NCBI RefSeq assembly: GCF_018294505.1
Contig: NC_057807.1
Location: 168,112,820-168,176,819, forward strand
Reading direction: 5' to 3'
Length of the DNA stretch: 64,000 nt
Source of the DNA: Triticum aestivum
Lineage: Eukaryota > Streptophyta > Magnoliopsida > Poales > Poaceae
Of the stretch, positions 10,537-20,544 are shown in pieces. Below the pieces are notes generated by a model. The model was given only the letters and a program-made list of their open reading frames with translations, had not been told where the DNA came from and ran no database searches. The position numbers were made by a program, and so were the translations under genes. Within the stretch, counting starts at the first letter, position 1. Each line of letters begins with the position of its first letter.

Positions 10537-12218
10537 TGTAGGACCTTGAGAAGAGGTGTCTAGAAGGGGGTGATTAGACACTAAGTACCAAAGTTATAGT
10601 TTTTGAGATTCCTTAAGTTTAAGTGGAGTTTAGGCACTAGTTTAACATTCACAATACATATCAAGCAAGCATGCAAAGAGTGTATGAGCAGCGGAAAGTA
10701 AAGCATGCAACTTCCAAGAATGTAAAGGGAAGGGTTTGGAGGATTCAAACGCAATTGGAGACACGGATGTTTTTGGCGTGGTTCCGATAGGTGGTGTTAT
10801 CGTACATCCACGTTGATGGAGACTTCAACCCACGAAGGGTAACGATTGTGCGAGTCCACGGAGGGCTCCACCCACGAAGTGTCCACGAAGAAGCAACCTT
10901 GTCTATCCCACCATGGCCGTCGCCCACGAAGGACTTGCCTCACTAGCGATAGATCTTCACGAAGTAGGCGATCTCCTTGCCCTTACAAACTCCTTGGTTC
11001 AACTCCACAATCTTGTCGGAGGCTCCCAAGTGACACCTAGCCAATCTAGGAGACACCACTCTTCAAGAAGTAACAAATGGTGTGTTGATGATGAACTCCT
11101 TTCTCTTGTTCTTCAAATGATAGTCTCCCCAACACTCAACTCTCTCTCATAGGTTTTGGATCTGGTGGAAAGAAGATTTGAGTGGAAAGCAACTTGGGGA
11201 AGGCTAGAGATCAAGATTCATATGGTAGGAATGGAATATCTTGGCCTCAACACATGAGTAGGTAGTTCTCTCTTAGAAAATGTATGCTGGAAGTGTAGGT
11301 TCAGTCTGATGGCTCTCTCCTCGAACGAAGAGGAGGTGGAGGGGTATATATAGCCTCCACACAAAATCTAACCGTTACACACAATCTACCAAACTCGGTG
11401 GGACCGAATCGTTAAACTCGGTCAGACCGATTTAGCAGATAATGTGACCATTAGGATTTTTGGTGGCACCGAAATGCAACTCGGTGAGACCGATATGGTT
11501 AGGGTTAGGGCATAACGTAATCTTAGTAAGACCGATTACACAAACTCGGTGAGACCGATTTTGGTAACAAGCTTTCCAGAGAATTGGTCAGGCAAACTCG
11601 GTTTGACCGATTACACAAACTCGGTGAGACCGATTTTGGTAATAAGCTTTCCAGAGAGTTTGCATTGTGATCTCGGTAGTACCGATTGCTTAAACTCGGT
11701 GAGACCGATTTTGATAATGGACATACACAGAGAGATTACAATCCCATCTCGGTGAGACCGAGATCCCTATCGGTAAGACCGATTTGCTTAGGGTTTGTGG
11801 CAGTGGCTATGACTTTTGGAATCGGTGGCGCCGGATAGAAAGAATCGGTGTGACCGATTTGGGCTTTAGGTTTAGGTCATTTCTGGAAGTGGGAAAGTAG
11901 CTGAGGGTTTTGGAGCATATCACTAAGCACATGAAGCAAGAGGCTCATTAAGCAACACCTCATCCCTCCTTGATAATATTGGCTTTTCCTATAGACTCAA
12001 TGTGATCTTGGATCACTAAAATGTAAAATGAAGAGTCTTGAGCTTTTGAGCTTGAGCCAATCCTTTGTCCTTAGCATCTTGAAGGAGTTCCCATGTCGTT
12101 TGGTCCATGTCACTCCATTGTTGAACTTATCTGAAACATACTAGATAAAAGTGTTAGTCCAACAAGAGATATGTTGACATTAATTACCAAAACCACCTAG
12201 GGAGCACTTGTGCTTTCA
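10537..12218 (-). repeat. 3' LTR of Copia 1
   Basis: Begins tgtaggaccttgag and ends gcacttgtgctttca. TATA-like box on the minus strand at 11344-11354 (ctatatata). It holds the palindrome cluster at 11388-11872. The polypurine tract follows at 12219-12232 (minus strand aaaaagggggagat). Confidence 0.9.
11388..11872. repeat. Cluster of about 14 short palindromic motifs in the Copia 1 LTR
   Basis: Variants of actcggtgagaccgatt occur about 14 times in roughly 480 bp, often in pairs 15-25 bp apart. The core is tcggt-(3-4 nt)-accga, able to pair with itself. The same cluster is at about 25478-25950 in the other LTR, and four further copies lie at 13263-13346. Dense palindromes in LTRs are a reported Sirevirus trait, though with a different core in maize. 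Confidence 0.85.
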
Positions 12219-14196
12219 ATCTCCCCCTTTTTGGTAATTGATGACAACATACATCAAAGCTTTAGATAAAGATATAAAAAATAGCAAGTAAAGCTTTGGA
12301 AGGACATGTAACAAGCATAGGCTCCCCCTACATGTATGCAATCATGTGAATATGGAATAGAGAGGCATGTGAGAGCATAACCATGATAGAGTAGGAATGT
12401 GTTACATGTATCTTGGCCATATGCATCAGAGCAAAGTATATTAAAGAAAATACCTTTCATGCTCATGAGTCCTTCTTGCAAACAGTATGTACATCAGCAA
12501 GAATTCCTCATACACATGATTGTGATGCATATACTTACCTTGTAGTCTTGAGTTGGCTTGGGATGGGATGAAGCTGCGTAAACAAGGTTAGATAACACAG
12601 ATACATCTACTAGCCAGAGCAAACAGAAGAAACCACAAGAATACCAAGACTGGGATGACATGTAGAGAGTGAGTACTAAGTACCACATTGGATTAGACAT
12701 GTCCCCAAGAGTAAAGATATGCAATGAATTTAAATGATTTCTTTCCCTTAGATATCTTGCTCCCTCTGAATCTAACATGGGATACTGGGAGAAGATAGGG
12801 AATAGAAAATCAGAGCTGAAAGATATGAATGATGAACAGAGCTAATGTATGCTAATGCAAATAAGCACAACAGATCATATGAACATGTCTCTCCCCTCAA
12901 GAAGACATGTGGGCATCTCTCCTCTTGAACACTAAGCATCTGGGATCCTTGAGAAATACTTTCTACTTAAGTATTCTCTCCCCCTGGAGATCTCTCTCTC
13001 CCCTTTGAGGGTCTCTCCCCCTAGAAGATCTCTCACCCCCTTAAGGATCTCTTTCTAAATGATAAGCTTTGATGTTCTCTCTCTCCCCCTTTGACATCAA
13101 TTTCCAAGAAGGGTCTTCTGGAATCTATCTAATGGGTTTGGTCCTTGAGACACAGCACAAAGCAATGATAAAAATGTGATGCTTGTAGAGGACAAGATTC
13201 ATTGAGTGGAGTTGGATCAAAAGAAACATAGAATATGTGGCAAACTGTTTTTCCTATTGTGAAATCGGTGGCACCGAGTGGTATGCTTCGGTTGTACCGA
13301 AAGGATTCGGTTGGGCCGAAAATAACAAATCGGTGAAACCGAGTTCATCTCAGAGAAAACACTTGTCACCTCAGCTCACTTAGACTAGTAAGATCTCACA
13401 AAGATTTGCAAGGAATTTACTTAAAGATGCGCAATGAATTGGAATGCAGAAAAATGCATAGCAAACAGAAAGAAATCTAGATGAAGTTTTTTTTGAAAAG
13501 GGAAACAAATATGCATGAGACAAATGCAAAAACACAGAAAAGAACACAGGAGAACTTCATCTAGAGATGGTCGGCGACAAAGTCACCTATGTTAGAGTAT
13601 ATTGACTTAGGAGTCAAGTGAGATCACTTTATCACAGGTCATACTCATCGTTTAAGCTCAAAATGGGGTTGCCATTTTTTGTTTAAGCATCTTGATGTAT
13701 TCACATCTTGTCGAGTTGCTTTAGCTCATTACTTGGAGTAAAGCTTCTCTAAGATGGAATGACATACCTTGGTTGGTGGTGTAGTCCATGTAGTTGAACT
13801 TGTGTGGGTTGCTCAAGGTTGATGTAGCTCATCAAGAATTTGGAGCACCACTTGGAATTTGAGTCCATCTACCTACATGGGTTAGTTCTTGCAAGGAAGA
13901 GCACTTGTGTATCCAAAATGACAATCATGAAGCTCAACATAGAATTTGTCAAAGGATATGTTTAAGTGGTTCCGTGCTTCCTTATCTTCAACCACCATAG
14001 TGTAGAGACTTGGTGATGTAGAGATTGCTCAAGATGTGAGTAGATTACAATCTCATGGAATTTGATTCCACCAAGTACCTACATGGGTTAGATAACATGC
14101 AAGATGCAAATATATCCAAGACATAAGATTTTCACCATAAGAGAAATATCAAGGATTAGTCATAAGCTCATGTCTTGCATGTATCCAATGGAGTTT
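12219..14196 (-). other. Non-coding 3' region of Copia 1
   Basis: About 2 kb between the polypurine tract at the LTR and the end of pol, without a coding frame. It contains repeated pyrimidine tracts (purine-rich on the sense strand) at about 12892, 12970, 13000, 13015, 13035 and 13080, resembling extra polypurine tracts. It also holds four tcggt/accga motifs (13263-13346). Confidence 0.7.
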
Positions 14197-15350
14197 CTAC
14201 TCCAAGTTTGAAGCATCAATGATGTTCAATTCTCCTCTTAACCTGCAAAACACTTTCTCATCAAGAGGTTTAGTGAATATATCTGCTAATTGCTTTTCGG
14301 TGCGAACATGCTTAAGATCAATGTCACCCTTAGCAACATGATCTTGAATGAAATGATGAGGAACTTCAATATGCTTAGTTCGAGAATATTGCACAGGATT
14401 ATGACCAATTTTGATAGCACTTTCATTGTCACAAAGCAATGGAACATGTCTCACATATATCCCATAATCTTTTAGAGTTTGGGTCATCCAAAGTAATTGA
14501 GCACAACATGAACCAGCGGCAATATATTCAGCTTCGGCGGTGGATAAGGATACCGAGTTTTGTTTCTTGGAGGACCAAGACACAAGAGATCTACCAAGAA
14601 ATTGACAAGTACTCGAAGTGGACTTTCTATCAACCTTGTCTCCGGCATAGTCCGAGTCGGAATAGCCAACAAGATCGAAAGAGGCCCTCTTAGGATACCA
14701 AATGCCAAAGTTTGGTGTATGGATTAAGTATCTCACTATCCTTTTCATGGCCTTAAGATGACATTCTTTAGGAGCAGCTTGATATCGTGCACATATGCAC
14801 ACACTTAGCATGATATCGGGACGTGAAGCACATAGATATAATAATGAACCAATCATAGAGCGATAAACCTTTTGATCAACCGGTTCACTATCTTTGGTCA
14901 AATCAAGATGTACACTAGTAGGCATGGGTGTAGACATACCTTTGCATTCTTGCATATTGAACTTCTTGAATAAGTCCTTGGTGTACTTCATTTGAGAAAC
15001 AAAGGTACCTTCCTTAGTTTGCTTGATTTGCAACCCAAGAAAGAATTTGAGTTCACTCATCATAGACATCTCAAACTTCTCCGACATTAGCTTCCCAAAC
15101 TTTTCACTAAAATGAGGGTTAGTTGAACCAAATATAATATCATCAACATAGATTTGGCACACAAATAGTTCTCCATTAACCCTTTTAGTAAAAAGAGTAG
15201 AATCAATTTTCCCAATTTCAAAACCTTTTTCAATAAGGAACTTGGTTAAGCATTTATACCATGCTCTAGGAGCTTGTTTAAGACCATAAAGAGCTTTGTG
15301 AAGTTTGTAAACATGATTGGGTTTCTTAGGATTGACAAATCCGGGAGGTT
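14197..15350 (-). pseudogene. Copia 1 pol: end of RT and RNase H
   Basis: An open frame covers the RT C-terminal half, with [12 protein letters not shown] (about 15260-15295) and the catalytic YVDDII (about 15130-15150). It then runs through KFFLGLQIKQ, the CASRPDIMLSVC block and copia RNase H (SDSDYAGDKVDRKSTS, STAEAEYIAA, CDNESAI, TKHIEV, LADIFTKPL), ending at 14197. RNase H acidic residues look preserved. It would copy element RNA and remove the template. It is separated from the rest of RT by a one-base loss near 15350 in the YVNQPPG block. Confidence 0.9.
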
Positions 15351-16025
15351 GTTAACATAAACTTCCTCATGTATTTCACCATTTAGAAAAGCACTTTTAA
15401 TGTCCATTTGATACAAGGTGATATCATGATGATTAGCATAGGCAAGTAAGATGCGAATGGACTCAAGTCTAGCAACAGGGGCGTAAGTCTCACCATAGTC
15501 CATACCTTCGACTTGTGTGTAGCCTTTGGCGACGAGACGTGCTTTGTTGCGAACTACTTGTCCATCTTCATCTTGCTTGTTGCGAAACACCCATTTGGTA
15601 CCGATGACGTTGTGGTTGTTGTCGGGCTTTTCAACCAATGTCCAAACTTGGTTCCTCTCAAAGTTATGTAGCTCTTCATGCATAGCATTTATCCAATCCG
15701 GATCTTCCAATGCTTTTTCAACCTTCATAGGTTCAATGCTAGAGATGAAGGAATAGTTTTCACAAAAGTTAGCTAAACGAGTTTTAGAGCGAGTGATTCT
15801 CCCGGTTTGAATGTCATTGTAGATTTGCTCGACGGGATGATCTTTAGCAATTCTTGCTCGAACTCGTGAAAGCTTTTGCTTGGGTCTTCGTTGAACATCT
15901 TCTTCATCTTGTTCCTCTTCTTCTTGGCCTTCTTCATTGTTGGCGTTGTCGTTCTCTTGTCGTGGTGGAGAACGAGGTTGTTGACGTTCATCTTGATGCA
16001 CTTCCTCGTTTTCTTCATCTTCCCA
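15351..16025 (-). pseudogene. Copia 1 pol: linker and RT N-terminal half
   Basis: An acidic linker ([10 protein letters not shown] near 15890-15920) is followed by [80 protein letters not shown]. The frame differs from the integrase frame upstream (shift near 16025) and from the RT C-terminal half downstream. Typical copia RT in sequence, inactive as it stands. Confidence 0.9.
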
Positions 16026-16886
16026 ACCTGTCGGGAAGTAGAAGCTTCCACTTGGACGGACGAGGTACTCTCCTTCACCTCCGTTGGACGAACCTTGCCA
16101 ATAGACAAGTCTTGGATTGCTTCCGAAGGATCTTTGTCACCTACATCAATTGGCAATTGCTCTACTTGCGAGTTGTTAGATTCATCAAACTTCACATCTA
16201 CCGTCTCTTCAACCTTTCGGGTGAAATTGTTGTAGACACGGTAAGTGTGAGAGTTTGAGCCATAACCTAGTAGGAAACCTTCATGAGATTTAGGAGCAAA
16301 TTTAGAACGACGATGATTATCAAGAATGTAGCACTTTGAGCCAAATACTTGAAAGTATCCAACTTGGGGTTTGTTACTGGTGAGGAGCTCGTATGCCGTC
16401 TTGCCAAGTAGCTTGTGAAGATATAGGCGATTTGTTGCATGACAAGCTGTCTCAACCGCTTCTGCCCAAAAGTGCTTCGGCGTCTTGTACTCATCAAGCA
16501 TCGTTCTCTCCATTTTGATGAGCGTCCGGTTCTTCCTTTCAACAACTCCGTTTTGTTGAGGTGTGTACGTAGCCGAGAACTCGTGTGAAATCCCTTCTTC
16601 GTCAAGAAAGGTGTCCACATTTGCGTTCTTGAACTCCGTTCCGTTGTCGCTGTGAACCTTCTTGATCTTCACTTCAAATTGATTTTGGGCCTTCCTAGCG
16701 AAGTTTTTGAAGATCTTTTGGACCTGCGATTTATCATCGAGAAAGAACACCCACGTAAATCTTGAAAAATCATCAACTATAACTAGACCAAAAGAATTTC
16801 CACCGAGACTCTTGTAGGAGTTGGGACCGAAAAGATCCATGTGAAGTAGCTCGAGTGGCCTCCTTGTGGTCATGATGTTCTTCACG
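16026..16886 (-). pseudogene. Copia 1 pol: integrase
   Basis: The retroviral-type integrase core is readable: LLHMDLFGPN (first Asp), VIVDDFSRFTWVFFL, KVHSDNGTEFKN (second Asp), ATYTPQQNGVVERKNRT (Glu in VVERKN), then EAVETACHATNRLYLHK, FLLGYGSNSHTYRVYN and VDVKFDES. It inserts element DNA into chromosomes. The N-terminal HHCC part lies at 23366-23500, on the other side of D1, which split the gene at the duplicated ggatg. Confidence 0.9.
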
Positions 16887-16891
16887 GGATG

Positions 16892-17551
16892 TGTCGGGGA
16901 TATACCCCGCGGAGTAACCCGGCCGGAAGTATAACCCAGCCGGACTTGGCGACTCACTAATGACCCGCCCTGACTGGACAACACACTAAGTGACCTACCC
17001 GATCCTGGCGGCTTATGGGTGACCTGGCAAGCGGATCAGAGGAGCGACAAGACCCGGGGGCCCAGGAGGCTCAAGGCCCAGAAGGCCGGCTTACGTTATG
17101 GTAGGCCGGCTTAAGAGGAAAGGTGTGAGGAATATCTCCCTTACAAGGAATCAAGACCCGGACTTGTACCCGGCTTGTAGTAGAAGATAGGCTAGTCCTA
17201 ATCCTATTTGGACTCCACATGTAACCCGCCCCTCTAACTTATATAAGGAGGGGCAGGGCACCCCAAAGAGGGACAAGCAACAAGAAACAATATCTAGGGC
17301 TAGACACAAAGGGGGGAGCCGGCTTATGCGGCGACTCTCGATGAGCATAATGAGACCTAGCCTCAAACAACATGTAGGGCTATTCCGGATGATGTTTCCC
17401 GGGGCCCGAAGCTGTCTAAATCCTCGTCTTGTGTGATGATCCGCCAAGCGTCTCTCGATTCTACCCAACCCCTCTCAAGCTACCACATAGATGCGTTGGC
17501 CTCGCGACTAAGTCCTTGCAAGAGGACATCTGCCATGACAATTCCACGACA
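16892..17551 (+). repeat. 5' LTR of D1
   Basis: Begins tgtcggggatatacccc and ends acaattccacgaca. TATA box TTATATAAGG at 17239-17248, so transcription should start near 17270-17280. The duplication ggatg precedes it. Confidence 0.9.
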
Positions 17552-17553
17552 GT

Positions 17554-17571
17554 TGGCGCCCACCGTGGGGC
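17554..17571 (+). other. Primer-binding site of D1, tRNA-Lys(CUU)
   Basis: TGGCGCCCACCGTGGGGC begins two bases after the LTR. From memory of plant tRNA-Lys(CUU), which ends ...GAGCCCCACGGTGGGCG plus CCA, this is an 18-nt perfect complement to the mature 3' end. D2 has the same site with one change (TGGTGCCC...). The tRNA would prime minus-strand DNA synthesis. Confidence 0.85.
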
Positions 17572-19012
17572 CTGCGCACGGTGGTGTTGAGTTCTTGAAG
17601 GGATTTCCGTCAGGGATCGTGAAGCTCGCGTTATGTCAAAGGAAAAAGCGCATGCACGAAAAGCGCGCATGATAACCCGGCATGCAAGTTGGAAGATTGA
17701 GAGATTAGGGTTCAGTATGCCGCCATCGCGTCATTTCAATCCACCAAGTCCGAGACGAGATCTTCTATGCAAAGGTGATTTATCTGCCAGGTTTCTACTC
17801 CAAAGGCCGACAGGACTTTTTCTATAGCTGTCGTGCACCGGGTCGGATCAATCAGCACATGCGTGAGGAGACAAGAGTCAAAATACGAGGCGTTCTCATA
17901 AATTGATCTACCAAGGACTGCTGCTACTGTTGCTCGGAGTAGTACTACTTCCAGTAAAAAAATTAAGCTACTGTTGCTTGAAGGCAAGACTATGATCCAT
18001 CAAGTACGCGGGTACCGCTCATGTTAAAACTCAGATTTATGGAAGGTGTAATCTGTACGGCAAGCTCTAGATTCGTTTTTTAATCATTCCTTTGATCAAG
18101 CCAGCCATGAGTACTAGTACGTGGATCTACTAGTAGTATTAGGGAAGAGACCACGACCCGGATTCTGCTCCGTTGCCGAGTCGCCCGTAGCGTCAAAGGC
18201 CGCCGTCGAGGGTTTGGAGTTCTGCTATGCGCCGCCGACGCAAAGTGATCCGTCGAATCCGATCGATCAACAAGCGTGTGTGCAGGCAAGGGTCAACCCC
18301 CGAGTGATCCATTCATTGGTCCATCAGCACAAGAAGAAAAGTCAAGCCAACAACAAATTGAAGGAGGATTTGGTCGTGGGTGCATGCCAACTCCGAATCA
18401 TTTCCAACCTCGTGCTGGCCATACCTGCTCCACTCCGTCTCTGCTTCAACAGCCGCCGTCGTGTGAAGGCTGCTGCTAGCTCGTCCTTCTGCTTGACAAC
18501 ACTGGGAGCTGCTGAGCCTTGCGTTTTGAGCCGCCTACCACCGCGGTCTCCCCGATTCTCTGCCGTCTCTGCCTTACTTCCGCCGCTACAACGTGGAGCC
18601 GCGGCACCCGCAAGCCGCCAGCTTGCCTCATTGCTCCAGTCACACCCCTGCCGAGCTGCCATGCGTTTGAGTCGCTGCCAAAACTAGCGTGGTCCACCCA
18701 AGCGGATGCAGTTAAGTATTATTCCATTGGACGTCAGGAAGATACAGTACATCAACTAGTAAACTGAGAAGGAAAAGAGAAACTCTGCTCAGGGGGCAAA
18801 GGTCGCGTGGAGACCTCAGGCACTAGAAGACAAAGAACTAATCAACTCTCCTGTCAAAAACAAAAGCAGCACTATGCATCATCCAGCGCCAGCATCCGGC
18901 AAAAAATATCGGGTGTTATTTTCCTGTGTATTTTATCAATACATGTTAATTCATCCGACAACAATTACTCTGTCTTGTAATATTTTTATGCAGGGCAATT
19001 ATTAAAAAAAGG
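17572..19012 (+). other. D1 leader region without recognised gene
   Basis: After about 60 bp shared with D2's leader the sequence diverges, and D2 has nothing comparable. The part 18121-18690 is GC-rich with a 188-codon open frame that resembles nothing I recognise. The part 17736-17987 has an 83-codon minus-strand frame. It may be captured host DNA. 18900-19010 resembles the intron-like piece at 19336-19430. Confidence 0.45.
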
Positions 19013-19335
19013 GTGGTGTTATACCCTGGATGCACGTTCGACTGTGTCGCGCGGCTTCATGGACAGGCGTATCGCGGTCCGGTTTACATCAATATGCCGG
19101 CCGACTCGCCCGTCCGCACCGACTTACAACGCCACGGACGACTCGCCCGTCCGCCCTCACGGTCGGTTCACGCGCCGGCTTACAACATGGAGGACGGCTT
19201 GCTTGGCCGCACCGGCTTACAACGCCGGGCCGACTCATCTGTCTGCTCCCGCGGTCGACTCGGCCGTCATTAATTTCAGCGTCACCGTGGTGATCCTCAA
19301 CTCCGCGGTGAATAATTTCTGGCTTAACATATCAG

Positions 19336-19423
19336 GTGAAATCCATCCAGTATATTTTTATATTATATATTGTTTTCTTAAAAAAAGAACAAATTACTCC
19401 GGCTTGCGATATTATTTTTGTAG
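19336..19423 (+). other. Intron-like segment in D1
   Basis: atcag|gtgaaat at 19331-19341, an AT-rich stretch and ttatttttgtag|gagc at 19412-19427 give a plausible 88-nt GT-AG intron. D2 has a 94-nt counterpart at the same place (41782-41875, minus strand). Splicing is inference. Confidence 0.4.
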
Positions 19424-19578
19424 GAGCAATTATTCATCGCAAAACGCTATGGCCGTGTCATGGATGTATACCTCGCGCCACCATTATTATGCATTAGCAT
19501 CTGACCATACCATCAAGCTTGATGAATATATGTGCAAGCCGTCATTCTGCAGACCAGTTTACGTCAACATGATGTGGC

Positions 19579-19869
19579 TAACTCGCCCGTTTGCGCCGGT
19601 TTATAACGCCGCGGTCGACTCATCTGTTTGTGCCGCCTCTGAAGTCGCGGTCGTCCTTGTCGTCCGTTTCTCGTGGTCTGGTCTACATCGATACACCGGG
19701 CCGCACTTGTCTGGATGAGCTGTTTATTGAGTATGAGCAAGTCACTACTTGGGAAGCCCGGTTTTCTTCCAACAAATTAGAGGCAAATTATCATATATTA
19801 TCAGCCGCCGTCTGCATTGGATGGTTCAATGGGCAGGTGCACAAGTCGCCACCACTACAGGTTGGTTAA
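19579..19869 (+). CDS. Conserved small frame of unknown function in D1
   Basis: A frame ending at a stop at 19869 aligns without gaps to a frame of D2 (41302-41613, minus strand) over about 91 residues, ending at the same place. By eye about 66 of 91 residues agree, including SVSRGLVYI, RTCL-x-ELFIE, EQVTTW, EANYHILS and HKSPPLQ. I recognise no family. The start is unclear because no ATG stands at the beginning; an upstream exon joined through the intron at 19336-19423 is possible. It may also be plain DNA conservation between young elements. Confidence 0.35.
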
Positions 19870-20032
19870 CTTCAATCAGCCAGTTGGAATGAACCATTGG
19901 CCGAGTTGCTGACACAGCTCATACGGGATCATTTATAACCCGCCGCAGTCACCTCAACCTTCTGTGGATTCACATCATGCTATCAGCGCCAATAATATAC
20001 ACCTTCTGCTATGGCCAAATATGGAGAGTCTC

Positions 20033-20470
20033 AAGCCAACTCTTCGAGTCATCTTGAGACTCGGGGGCTACAATGGTATGGCTCGGCAAAATTAGCCGGT
20101 TTCAATGGATTCAAGAACTCTGGGTCATTGGAGGGAAGGTAACCCGGTTCCAGAGGCTACCGCTATATTGGTAAAAAAATTAAAGGCCGTCAAAAAATTT
20201 CTGGCTTAAAAAGAAGGACTCTGGTTTAAAATCCGATTCAAGAGACATCTCTCTCCCACAAAGCACTGACACTCTTAATATCTGGTCTAAAAACCGGTTC
20301 AAGGGAAATTTATTTACCGCAAGGTTTTGAAGCTCTCAAATCCGGTTCAAATCCGGCTCAAGGTAAATTTATCTCTATCAAAGTTTTGAAGCTTTTAAAT
20401 CCGGTTTAAACTTCTGGTTCAAAAAGAATTAATCTCTCGCAAGTTCGAGTTCTCGGAAAGATTAAAGGGT
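20033..20470. repeat. Degenerate repeats with ccggttcaa/ccggtttaaa words in D1
   Basis: Repeated units such as aaatccggttcaagg..atttatctctc..aagttttgaagctc occur 4-5 times. D2 has the same at about 40640-40920 in inverse orientation. No coding frame. Confidence 0.6.
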
Positions 20471-20544
20471 GCCAAAAAGAACTTGATGCCATGATGCGCG
20501 GTTCAAACATAGGTATCTTGTATTACGGCTTATCTTATTATGGT

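Noticed and set aside
11388..11872. CRISPR-like array of short repeats
   Set aside because: Units are short palindromes with irregular spacing inside a plant LTR, and spacers are not uniform.
18121..18687. 188-codon protein gene in the D1 leader
   Set aside because: No recognisable domain, not present in D2, composition alone can give the open frame; listed only as unexplained leader.
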